Below, piece after piece: positions 1 to 5,875 of a DNA stretch of 5,893 nt (positions are counted from its first letter, which is position 1; every line of letters starts with the position of its first letter). The notes under the pieces are model-generated. The model searched no databases. It was not told the DNA's origin and saw nothing but the letters and a program-made list of their open reading frames with translations. The DNA lies in assembly GCA_003508605.1 (NCBI GenBank), contig DNUB01000195.1:1-5893 (forward strand), written 5' to 3'. The position numbers and the translations under genes were made by a program. The stretch comes from Oscillospiraceae bacterium (GTDB taxonomy: Bacteria; Bacillota; Clostridia; Oscillospirales; Ruminococcaceae).

Positions 1-40
1 AATGAGGCTATGCCTTTTGCTTGCGGCAAAAGGCGGGGGG
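1..40. repeat. Palindromic (hairpin) element at the left edge, probable dispersed repeat copy
   Basis: A perfect 9-bp inverted repeat (GCCTTTTGC at 12-20, GCAAAAGGC at 26-34) surrounds a 5-nt loop and is followed by a run of G. A smaller hairpin, AGGC/GCCT (5-8 and 12-15, loop TAT), overlaps its left arm. No T-tract follows on either strand, so it is not a standard intrinsic terminator as it stands. The first seven bases, AATGAGG, recur at 5876-5882, again followed by a short palindrome with a 3-nt loop. This suggests a dispersed intergenic repeat whose left end may lie outside the window. The repeat reading is an inference from two partial copies. Confidence 0.4.
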
Positions 41-55
41 ACATCGGAATTTGAT

Positions 56-61
56 TATAAT
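56..61 (+). promoter_or_regulatory. Possible -10 box upstream of the first gene
   Basis: A perfect TATAAT lies 42 bp upstream of the first start codon in an AT-rich stretch. The position 17 bp further upstream (33-38) is G-rich and does not resemble TTGACA, and there is no TGn immediately before the box. A promoter is plausible because the operon needs one, but the evidence is only one hexamer. Confidence 0.3.
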
Positions 62-103
62 AATCTAATTTAAAGTAAGTTTTTTACAGGAAAGGATACC
101 CAA

Positions 104-712
104 ATGCAAAACTATACGATTTTTCTAATAAGACACGGCATTACCGACGGAAATTTAGAAGGCAAGTATATAGGCTTTACCGACTTGCCGTTAGCCGACG
201 AGGGATATGCCGCTATAAAAAGAATGGCTGACGACGAGATTTATCCTGATGTTCAGAAGGTGTATTCAAGCCCCTTGAAAAGATGCCTTGAAACAGCGGA
301 AATTATATACCCGGACAGATATGTTAAAATAATAGAAAACATTTGCGAGTGCGATTTCGGAGAGTTTGAGGGAAAAACTCCCCGGGAGCTGGAGGATGTT
401 CCCGAATATGCGGATTGGCTAAAGGGCGGCTATGATGCTGCCGCTCCGGGAGGAGAAAGCTACGGAGATTTTGCACTGCGCTGTATAGACGGCTTGGACG
501 AGATTTTTCACGATATGATGAAGGAGCATATTTTCAGAGCGGCGGTAATTACTCACAGCGGAGTGATTATGAACCTTTTGGCGGGCTACGGGCTTCCAAA
601 GGGCAAGCCTGCGGATTTTGCCCTTAACCAAGGAGAGGGCTTTGCTATAAATCTTTCCACCTTTTTATGGCAGAAGGGCCCGGCGTTTGAAATAATAGGA
701 AAAATATTCTGA
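104..712 (+). CDS. Histidine phosphatase family protein (phosphoglycerate mutase / alpha-ribazole phosphatase-like)
   Basis: A 202-residue cytoplasmic phosphatase of the RHG superfamily, which removes phosphate through a phosphohistidine intermediate. The signature is at the N-terminus: IRHGITDGN, with R10, H11 (nucleophile) and N17. SSPLKR follows at 55-60 with the second phosphate-binding Arg (R60). The ICECDFGEFEG stretch at 80-90 supplies the likely acid (E82), PGGES is at 115-119, and THSG at 150-153 gives the second catalytic His (H151). All core residues are present and the length fits the small CobC/GpmB-like branch. The substrate cannot be told from sequence. Relatives are often labelled CobC, but no cobalamin gene is nearby, so I give no symbol. 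The ATG is preceded by AAAGGA (91-96) with a 7-nt spacer. Tex starts 20 bp downstream with no terminator between, so it is probably the first gene of the Tex operon. Confidence 0.9.
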   Translation: MQNYTIFLIRHGITDGNLEGKYIGFTDLPLADEGYAAIKRMADDEIYPDVQKVYSSPLKRCLETAEIIYPDRYVKIIENICECDFGEFEGKTPRELEDVPEYADWLKGGYDAAAPGGESYGDFALRCIDGLDEIFHDMMKEHIFRAAVITHSGVIMNLLAGYGLPKGKPADFALNQGEGFAINLSTFLWQKGPAFEIIGKIF

Positions 713-732
713 TAAAAAGAAAGGATAAAAAA

Positions 733-2892
733 ATGGATATTAACGAACAGCTTGCAGGCGAATTTAAAATAAGGAGGGAGCAGGTAGATAATACCGTAAA
801 GCTTATTGACGACGGAAATACAATTCCCTTTATCGCCAGATACAGAAAGGAAGCTACGGGCGCACTTGACGATCAGCTTTTAAGAGAGCTTGACGAAAGG
901 CTTACCTATCTGCGCAATCTGGAGCAAAGAAAAAAAGAGGTTGCCGAAAGTATTGAAGCTACGGGAAATATGACCGACGAGATCTCACAGTCTCTGCAAA
1001 AGGCCGTAACACTTGCGGAAATAGAGGATATTTACCGCCCCTTTAAGCCCAAAAGAAAGACGAGAGCCTCGGTTGCAAAGGAAAAGGGTTTACAGCCTCT
1101 TGCGGATTTTATTATGGAACAGTCCTTGGCTAATCCTCAAAAGGAAGCAGAAAAATACATAGATGAGGAAAAGGGGGTTGCTTCCATTCAGGAAGCGATA
1201 CAAGGAGCTTCGGATATTATTGCGGAAACAATTTCCGACGATCCCGATATAAGAAAGCTGCTGGCACAGCTTTATACAGAAAGGGGAGTAGTGGTTTCTA
1301 AAGCGGCGGACGCCGAAAAGGACTCGGTTTATTCCAATTATTACGATTATTCCGAAGCGGTCGCCAAAATACCCTCACATCGTGTTCTGGCAATGGATAG
1401 AGGGGAAAGGGAAGAGCTGCTGAAGATTTTTGTTGAGGTTTCCGAGGAAGAAGCTTTGCGCTTTATCAACGGAAAATACGTCAGGGCGAAAAACGACTGC
1501 GGAAATATTGTTAAGGCGGCTGCCGAGGACGCATACGGCAGACTTATCCACCCCTCGCTTGAAAGACGAATAAGGAGCGAATTAACGGAAAAGAGCTGCA
1601 ATTCCGCCATTAAGGTATTTCAGGACAACCTTTATCAGCTTTTAATGCAGCCTCCCGTTAAAAATGCCGTTACCATAGGCTTCGACCCCGCATACCGCAC
1701 AGGCTGTAAAACCGCAGTGGTAGACGGAACGGGAAAGGTGCTTGACACAACCGTTGTTTATCCCACCCCGCCTCAGAATAAGGTGACGGAAGCTAAAGCG
1801 GTGATGAAAAAGCTTATAAAGAAGTATAATGTTACGGCTATAGCAATAGGAAACGGCACGGCGAGTCATGAAAGCGAATGCTTTATTGCTGATTTAATTA
1901 AGGAGATAAAGGACGAGCTTGATCACCCTATAAGCTATATGGTGGTTTCCGAAGCGGGAGCAAGCGTTTATTCCGCCAGCAAGCTTGCCGCAGAGGAGTT
2001 TCCTCAGTATGATGTATCCTTAAGGAGCGCAGTTTCCATTGCGAGAAGGCTGCAGGATCCCTTGGCGGAGCTGGTAAAGATAGATCCGAAGGCTATAGGC
2101 GTAGGACAGTATCAGCACGATATGCCCAAAAATCAGCTTTCGGAAGCATTGGGAGGAGTTCTTGAAAATTGTGTAAACAGCGTAGGTGTAGATGTAAATA
2201 CTGCTTCCTGCTCTCTTTTGAGCTACGTGGCGGGAATCAACGGCACCGTCGCAAAAAATATCGTTGCCTACCGTGAGGAAAACGGCGCATTTAAGGAGCG
2301 CAGGGAGCTTTTAAAGGTAGCGAAATTAGGCAAAAAGGCATTTGAACAGTGCGCAGGTTTTTTAAGAGTGCATGACGGAAAAAATCCTTTGGACAATACG
2401 GCGGTTCACCCCGAAAGCTACTGCTATGTTGAAAAGATGATAGAGCTTTTTGATCTGAATCTGAACGATTTAAGGAAAAACGGCTTCGGCGGTATGGGAG
2501 AAGCTGCAAAGTCAAGAGGAATAAAGGCACTTGCCAATGAGCTCGGAGTGGGCGAAATGACCCTTGCGGATATTGTGGAGGAGCTGGAAAAGCCGGGAAG
2601 GGATCCCCGCGACGAGCTTCCGCCTCCGCTGCTAAGAACCGACGTTATGGATATTAACAGTCTAAAGCCGGGAATGGAGCTTAAAGGTACGGTAAGAAAC
2701 GTAATAGATTTTGGTGCTTTTGTGGATATAGGCGTACATCAGGACGGACTCGTTCATATTTCCCAAATTGCCGACCGCTACATCAAGCACCCACTTGACG
2801 CAGTAAAGGTAGGGGATATCGTCAATGTTAAGGTGATTGATGTGGATCCGGTTAAGAAGCGCATTTCCCTTACTATGAAAGGATTGAACTGA
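733..2892 (+). CDS. tex: Tex family protein (S1 RNA-binding transcription accessory protein)
   Basis: A 719-residue protein of the usual Tex length. The N-terminal Tex helical region carries the family hallmarks TIPFIARYRKEATGALDD (30-47) and IEDIYRPFKPKRKTRA (97-112). A YqgF/RuvC-like domain starts near 311 with DPAYRTGCK (318-326) and continues with IGNGTASHESE (372-382) and SEAGASVYSAS (406-416). Helix-hairpin-helix repeats follow at about 478-545 (DVNTAS 487-492, KLGKKAFEQCAGF 531-543). A C-terminal S1 domain (about 646-717) contains GTVRNVIDFGAFVDIG and DGLVHISQIADRY. Tex binds nucleic acids and is linked to RNA polymerase and ribosome function in bacteria; the YqgF part is generally regarded as catalytically inactive. 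No truncation or frameshift is seen. The start is set by GAAAGGA (719-725), 7 nt before the ATG. The next gene begins 1 bp after the stop codon, so translation is probably coupled. Confidence 0.97.
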   Translation: MDINEQLAGEFKIRREQVDNTVKLIDDGNTIPFIARYRKEATGALDDQLLRELDERLTYLRNLEQRKKEVAESIEATGNMTDEISQSLQKAVTLAEIEDIYRPFKPKRKTRASVAKEKGLQPLADFIMEQSLANPQKEAEKYIDEEKGVASIQEAIQGASDIIAETISDDPDIRKLLAQLYTERGVVVSKAADAEKDSVYSNYYDYSEAVAKIPSHRVLAMDRGEREELLKIFVEVSEEEALRFINGKYVRAKNDCGNIVKAAAEDAYGRLIHPSLERRIRSELTEKSCNSAIKVFQDNLYQLLMQPPVKNAVTIGFDPAYRTGCKTAVVDGTGKVLDTTVVYPTPPQNKVTEAKAVMKKLIKKYNVTAIAIGNGTASHESECFIADLIKEIKDELDHPISYMVVSEAGASVYSASKLAAEEFPQYDVSLRSAVSIARRLQDPLAELVKIDPKAIGVGQYQHDMPKNQLSEALGGVLENCVNSVGVDVNTASCSLLSYVAGINGTVAKNIVAYREENGAFKERRELLKVAKLGKKAFEQCAGFLRVHDGKNPLDNTAVHPESYCYVEKMIELFDLNLNDLRKNGFGGMGEAAKSRGIKALANELGVGEMTLADIVEELEKPGRDPRDELPPPLLRTDVMDINSLKPGMELKGTVRNVIDFGAFVDIGVHQDGLVHISQIADRYIKHPLDAVKVGDIVNVKVIDVDPVKKRISLTMKGLN

Positions 2893-2893
2893 T

Positions 2894-3421
2894 ATGGTTG
2901 AGATTAAAACGCTTTGGACTGAGGAAAACCTTAAGGAATATACGAAATACACCACATTTGTTAAAGGCAGGCTTAACAAGGTTATGTTTATCGCATTGCT
3001 TGTGCTTTATGCCGCTGTGGTTGGAGGCTGCATCGCTCTTTTCTGTATGTTTAAATTCACCTTCGCTCTTGTTATGGCGATTGCCTTTACCGTTCTTTTA
3101 GCGGTTTGCATACTGTTCTTTGCACTGACTGTAAAGGATTTTGTAAAGACTGCGCTTAAAGCGGGGGAAAACGAAGAATTTGACAGTGTGCTGATAAATG
3201 AGGATAATATTTTTATCTGTAAGAACGGACAGCCTATAGGCGAGCTTGAATGGGATAAAATAACAAGAATCTATACCAATGAAAAAGCAGGCGCAGTTTA
3301 TTTGTGTACGGCAGAAAACGCCGTTTTAATATTGGAATATAAGAATATAGTAGGGGGCACCGAAAAGGAGCTTAAGGATACGGTTGAAAAAAGATATGAT
3401 AAACTATCAAAAAAAGCTTGA
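2894..3421 (+). CDS. YcxB-like membrane protein
   Basis: A 175-residue protein with a short polar N-terminus (1-28), two closely spaced hydrophobic helices (about 30-53 and 56-79), and a soluble C-terminal domain (about 95-170). That domain has the pattern of the YcxB family: FDSVLINEDNIFIC, then GELEWDKITRIYTNE (116-130), then a hydrophobic AVLILEYKNI stretch. The topology and the conserved Trp-centred motif support the call. The molecular function of the family is unknown to me. The start codon lies 1 bp after the Tex stop, with AAAGGA (2878-2883) inside the end of tex, 10 nt from the ATG. The 3' end overlaps queH. It is thus embedded in the operon, but nothing in its sequence explains a link to Tex or tRNA modification. 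Confidence 0.8.
   Translation: MVEIKTLWTEENLKEYTKYTTFVKGRLNKVMFIALLVLYAAVVGGCIALFCMFKFTFALVMAIAFTVLLAVCILFFALTVKDFVKTALKAGENEEFDSVLINEDNIFICKNGQPIGELEWDKITRIYTNEKAGAVYLCTAENAVLILEYKNIVGGTEKELKDTVEKRYDKLSKKA
3374..3378 (+). promoter_or_regulatory. Ribosome binding site for queH, favouring a TTG start
   Basis: AAGGA sits inside the end of the YcxB-like gene, 5 nt before the TTG at 3384. It is 17 nt before the in-frame ATG at 3396, too far for normal use. A second AAGGAG at 3365-3370 is 13 nt from the TTG. Ribosome-site spacing therefore argues for TTG; codon preference argues for ATG. Confidence 0.5.
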
Positions 3422-4004
3422 TGAGATAATAAGCGGTATGGAGGGAAGAAAGTCTCTTTTGCTGCACGCCTGCTGCGCTCCTTGCAGCAGCTATGTGTTG
3501 GAGTATTTAAGCGGATATTTTGATATTTCCCTTTTATTTTACAATCCCAACATATATCCGATGGAAGAGTATCGTAAAAGACTTAATGAGGTGAAGCGGC
3601 TGATAGGGGAAATGCCTTTAAGGTCGGAGGTGAGGATTATAGAGGGACGGTATGAGCCAAAGGAATTTTTTGATATTGCCAAGGGGCTGGTGCAGGCGCA
3701 GGAGGGAGGAGAGCGATGCTTTAAGTGCTATCGCCTGCGTTTGGAGGAAGCGGCGAAGGAAGCGAAAAAAGGAGGCTTAGATTTTTTCACAACGACCCTT
3801 TCTATCAGCCCTCACAAAAACGCCCAAAAGCTTAATGAAATAGGGGAAGAACTGGAAAGACAATACGGTGTAAGGTATCTTTATGCCGATTTTAAGAAAA
3901 AAGAGGGTTATAAGAGATCCATTGAGCTTTCACGGCTTTACAGCCTGTACCGTCAAAACTATTGCGGCTGCGGATTCAGCAGGGCGGCGGCACATACAAT
4001 CTGA
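3384..4004 (+). CDS. queH: Epoxyqueuosine reductase QueH
   Basis: A 206-residue cytoplasmic iron-sulfur enzyme for the last step of queuosine synthesis, reducing epoxyqueuosine to queuosine in the wobble position of GUN-anticodon tRNAs. QueH is the non-homologous alternative to the cobalamin-dependent QueG. Visible family features are HACCAPCSS (28-36, with C30, C31, C34), FYNPNIYP (52-59), RCFKCYRLRL (111-120, with C112, C115), TTTLSISPHKN (136-146) and a C-terminal NYCGCGFS (192-199, with C194, C196). The Cys set matches the metal-binding Cys expected for the family. The start is uncertain. TTG at 3384 has the better-spaced AAGGA, whereas ATG at 3396 would give a 202-residue protein starting MINYQKK. 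Either start overlaps the YcxB-like gene (38 or 26 bp), indicating coupled translation. No other queuosine gene (queA, tgt, queT) is in the window. Confidence 0.95.
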   Translation: MKKDMINYQKKLDEIISGMEGRKSLLLHACCAPCSSYVLEYLSGYFDISLLFYNPNIYPMEEYRKRLNEVKRLIGEMPLRSEVRIIEGRYEPKEFFDIAKGLVQAQEGGERCFKCYRLRLEEAAKEAKKGGLDFFTTTLSISPHKNAQKLNEIGEELERQYGVRYLYADFKKKEGYKRSIELSRLYSLYRQNYCGCGFSRAAAHTI

Positions 4005-4018
4005 AAGGTAAAAAATAC

Positions 4019-4061
4019 ACAAATCCGGATAAACATATTTGTAACATTTTTCTCGAAAAAT
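4019..4061 (+). terminator. Weak AT-rich hairpin(s) behind queH, possible terminator
   Basis: ACAAAT (4019-4024) pairs with ATTTGT (4037-4042) around a 12-nt loop and is followed by a T-run at 4047-4051. The T-run itself forms ATTTTT/AAAAAT (4046-4051 and 4056-4061) around CTCG. Both stems are short and lack GC pairs, so termination would be weak. The location, 15 bp after the queH stop and just before a promoter, is the main support. Confidence 0.3.
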
Positions 4062-4073
4062 ATCCTATTATCA

Positions 4074-4102
4074 TTGAATTGCTTGTCAAAACGTGATAAA
4101 AT
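4074..4102 (+). promoter_or_regulatory. Sigma-A type promoter for corA
   Basis: TTGAAT (4074-4079) serves as -35, a 17-bp spacer follows, and TAAAAT (4097-4102) serves as -10, preceded by TG at 4094-4095 (extended -10, TGn). The predicted transcript start is about 4108-4110, giving a leader of roughly 150 nt before corA. A competing TTGTCA at 4083-4088 has no properly spaced -10 partner. Confidence 0.65.
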
Positions 4103-4143
4103 AAAATACAGGAAAAAGCTGTTTTAAATATTAACTTTATTTT

Positions 4144-4150
4144 GAAAGGA
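4144..4150 (+). promoter_or_regulatory. Ribosome binding site inside the corA leader
   Basis: GAAAGGA matches the sites used by the other genes here, but it lies 11 nt before the upstream ORF at 4162, not directly before corA. It directly abuts an ATG at 4151, which opens only MKKL and a stop. That stop overlaps the next ATG as ATGA (4162-4165), so the site can serve the 25-codon ORF directly or by reinitiation. Confidence 0.5.
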
Positions 4151-4161
4151 ATGAAAAAGCT

Positions 4162-4239
4162 ATGAATGCGGACCCTTGCGGGCAAAGTAGAACAACCGTA
4201 TATTTTTACAGCGCAGGGGAGCGTATTATCGGCGTCTGA
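4162..4239 (+). CDS. Putative 25-codon leader peptide upstream of corA
   Basis: A short ORF starts MNADPCGQ and ends GERIIGV. It has a ribosome binding site 11 nt upstream and ends 22 bp before the corA start. Its codons 4-7 (Asp-Pro-Cys-Gly) cover one arm of a helix, and its stop codon is immediately followed by another pairing arm (4240-4247). A translating ribosome would therefore directly affect the leader fold. Leader peptides controlling Mg2+ transporter genes are established in enterobacteria (corL for corA, mgtL for mgtA); this one shows no similarity to those that I can see. It has no hydrophobic or signal-like segment, so a role in regulation is likelier than a working protein. It could be a chance ORF across a structured RNA. 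Confidence 0.45.
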   Translation: MNADPCGQSRTTVYFYSAGERIIGV

Positions 4240-4254
4240 CCCTGTGCGGAAGGG
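4173..4254 (+). promoter_or_regulatory. corA leader with mutually exclusive helices (candidate attenuator or riboswitch-like element)
   Basis: Segment 1, CCCTTGCG (4173-4180), can form 8 pairs (one G-U) with segment 2, CGCAGGGG (4212-4219). Segment 2 in the shifted register GCGCAGGG (4211-4218) can instead form 8 pairs (one G-U) with segment 3, CCCTGTGC (4240-4247). Segment 3 can also use CCCT (4240-4243) to pair with AGGG (4251-4254) in the corA ribosome binding site GGAAGGGAG (4248-4256). State A (1:2 and 3:4) would hide the site; state B (2:3) would expose it. Segment 1 alone can also fold as CCC-TTGC-GGG (4173-4182). The pairs were found by eye without folding energies. No known riboswitch class was recognised. 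Confidence 0.45.
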
Positions 4255-4261
4255 AGCTTAG

Positions 4262-5239
4262 ATGCTGAATTTTTACAAAACAGAGGGAAATGTTATAAAG
4301 GAGATCGACGGCATAATGCCGGGCTGCTGGGTATCCGCCATTGCGCCTACCGAATCGGAAATATCAAAGCTTGAAACAGAGCTTGGTATAGACCGTGACT
4401 TTATCCGCTCCGCCCTGGACGAGGAGGAAAGCTCCCGTATTGAAAACGAGGATAAGCAGACTCTTATAGTTATTGACTATCCGGTAGCGGAAAAGCCCGA
4501 GCACAAGCAGGCCGAAAACAAAAAGAAAAAGCAGCACAATTTCGATGATGATACTATTTCGTACTACACTATGCCTATGAGTATTATATTGACTGAAAAC
4601 AACGTTGTGACGGTAAGCTTGAAGCAGAATATTATTGCCGAGGATTTTGCCAGCAATGTGGTCAAAAATATTCAAACGCAGTATAAAACACGCTTTATTT
4701 TTGCTATTTTACTGAGAATTGCGGGCAGATATCTGCAATATCTTAAGCAAATAGATAAAATCAGCAATTATGTGGAAAACCAGCTCCACAAGTCTATGAA
4801 AAACAAGGAGCTTATTCAGCTTTTGGGTCTTGAAAAATCCTTGGTTTACTTTTCCACTTCTCTTAAATCCACCGAAACGGTTCTTGAAAAGATACTCAGA
4901 GGAAGAGTAATTAAGCTTTATGACGAGGATCAGGATCTGCTCGAGGACGTACTTATCGAGGTAAAACAGGCTATTGAGATGACAGGAATTTATTCCAATA
5001 TTTTATCGGGTACAATGGATACCTTTGCCAGCGTTATCTCAAATAATCTTAACATAGTTATGAAGGTGCTTACCATTATCACCATTGTATTGTCCGTTCC
5101 TACCATGGTATTCAGCTTTTATGGAATGAATGTGGGCGGGCTTCCCTTTGCGGATAACGTGTATATACCTACGGCAATATCGGCGGTTTTGGCACTTATA
5201 GCGGGAATTGTGCTTTCAAAGAGCAAGTTTTACAGGTAG
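4262..5239 (+). CDS. corA: CorA family divalent cation (magnesium) transporter
   Basis: A 325-residue membrane transporter, near the usual length for the family. A soluble N-terminal domain (about 1-140) is followed by long helices (about 140-265) that form the cytoplasmic funnel in known CorA structures. The first membrane helix (about 267-286) ends in the signature YGMN (287-290), with the conserved Pro at 280. The second helix spans about 302-320 and leads to a short basic tail, KSKFYR. CorA pentamers pass Mg2+, sometimes Co2+ or Ni2+, into the cell. A Lys/Glu-rich stretch at about 77-97 (containing ENKKKKQ) looks like a charged loop in the soluble domain. The start is firm: an in-frame TAG directly precedes the ATG, and GGAAGGGAG lies 5 nt upstream. 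It has its own promoter and a structured leader, so regulation at the level of translation or attenuation is likely. A ParB-like gene follows 6 bp later. Confidence 0.95.
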   Translation: MLNFYKTEGNVIKEIDGIMPGCWVSAIAPTESEISKLETELGIDRDFIRSALDEEESSRIENEDKQTLIVIDYPVAEKPEHKQAENKKKKQHNFDDDTISYYTMPMSIILTENNVVTVSLKQNIIAEDFASNVVKNIQTQYKTRFIFAILLRIAGRYLQYLKQIDKISNYVENQLHKSMKNKELIQLLGLEKSLVYFSTSLKSTETVLEKILRGRVIKLYDEDQDLLEDVLIEVKQAIEMTGIYSNILSGTMDTFASVISNNLNIVMKVLTIITIVLSVPTMVFSFYGMNVGGLPFADNVYIPTAISAVLALIAGIVLSKSKFYR

Positions 5240-5245
5240 AAATTT

Positions 5246-5860
5246 ATGGAAATTGAAAGAATTGACAGCTACACCGACATCAGATTTGAACAAGAGGTTC
5301 TTTTTCAGCACGGAGGCTTTATAGTTGACGGCAAATACCCTTGCGCCTTTAAAATAACGGGAATAAATACAGCTGTTGTGGATTATCATGATTATGAATC
5401 CGTATTGCCGGTAATAGAGCGGTTCAGGTTTTATTCGGAGCATATAACAGACTTTTACGATAAGAGCGGCAATTGTATTGCAAAATTTCCCGCCGTTTTG
5501 CTGAAGGAGCTTCCTATTGAAGAGCTTCAACCCTCGCAGTTTTATGCAGACGAGGATAAGGTGTCAGCGGTTTCCCGCTTTGTCAAAAGCAAGCAGGATG
5601 TAATTATTCCTGTGATATTTGACAAAAATATGCAGCGTTATATTTCCCTTGACGGTCATACAAGAATGTATTATGCTTATTCTCATGGCTTTAAATCGGT
5701 ATATATTTTTGAAAGCGAAAGCGATATTGATATTTACGGATTTGTTTCAGAGGCACAAAAGCGCGGAGTTACCAAAATTTCGGATATAAAATTACTTCCT
5801 CATAAACAATATGAAATTTGTTGGAACAAGTTTTGTGATGACTATTTCGCTCAAAAGTAA
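5246..5860 (+). CDS. ParB/Srx-fold (SerK-like) protein of unknown function
   Basis: A 204-residue soluble protein without signal peptide or membrane helix. The C-terminal part (about 87-158) has the layout of the ParB N-terminal/sulfiredoxin superfamily: KELPIEELQPSQFY (87-100), a helix with DKVSAVSRFV, the strand IIPVIFD, then YISLDGHTRMYYAYSHG (132-148) and a closing strand VYIFESES. DGHTR (136-140) corresponds to the nucleotide-binding motif region of the family, which reads DGHHR in archaeal free serine kinase SerK. The N-terminal 80 residues and the C-terminal 40 match nothing I recognise. There is no HTH DNA-binding domain, so a chromosome-partition role is unlikely. In SerK a Glu follows the Pro of the first motif; here Q98 seems to occupy that place, so kinase activity is doubtful. 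The start has only a weak AGG site within the corA end. The 6-bp gap implies co-transcription and coupling with corA. Confidence 0.7.
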   Translation: MEIERIDSYTDIRFEQEVLFQHGGFIVDGKYPCAFKITGINTAVVDYHDYESVLPVIERFRFYSEHITDFYDKSGNCIAKFPAVLLKELPIEELQPSQFYADEDKVSAVSRFVKSKQDVIIPVIFDKNMQRYISLDGHTRMYYAYSHGFKSVYIFESESDIDIYGFVSEAQKRGVTKISDIKLLPHKQYEICWNKFCDDYFAQK

Positions 5861-5875
5861 ATTGGAAAAGGATTC

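Noticed and set aside
12..40. Intrinsic terminator of an upstream gene
   Set aside because: The hairpin is strong, but it is followed by a G-run rather than a T-run, and the minus strand has no T-run either. A repeat element fits better.
104..712. Calling the first gene cobC (alpha-ribazole phosphatase)
   Set aside because: The RHG-family motifs fit many phosphatases, and no cobalamin biosynthesis gene or cobalamin riboswitch is nearby.
2662..2979. Minus-strand open frame of 105 codons over the tex end
   Set aside because: It lies antisense to the S1 domain of Tex and the start of the YcxB-like gene, both well supported, and has no family resemblance.
2898..3101. Second plus-strand frame inside the YcxB-like gene
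   Set aside because: It overlaps the better-supported frame that starts at 2894 with a proper ribosome site, and its product resembles no known family.
3976..4185. Minus-strand open frame of 69 codons across the queH-corA gap
   Set aside because: It covers the end of queH, the weak hairpin and the corA promoter, has no recognisable domain, and its sequence reflects AT-rich non-coding DNA. The plus-strand promoter and leader explain the region better.
4109..4261. Known Mg2+ riboswitch (M-box) or NiCo / yybP-ykoY element before corA
   Set aside because: I cannot find the conserved core sequences of these classes in the leader. The structure present is described as a new candidate instead.
4364..4675. 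Minus-strand open frame antisense to corA
   Set aside because: It is a shadow of the corA coding sequence; the hydrophobic look comes from the complement of charged codons.
5246..5860. Plasmid or chromosome partition protein ParB
   Set aside because: Only the N-terminal-type ParB fold is recognisable. There is no HTH or dimerisation domain, no parA neighbour and no parS-like site.
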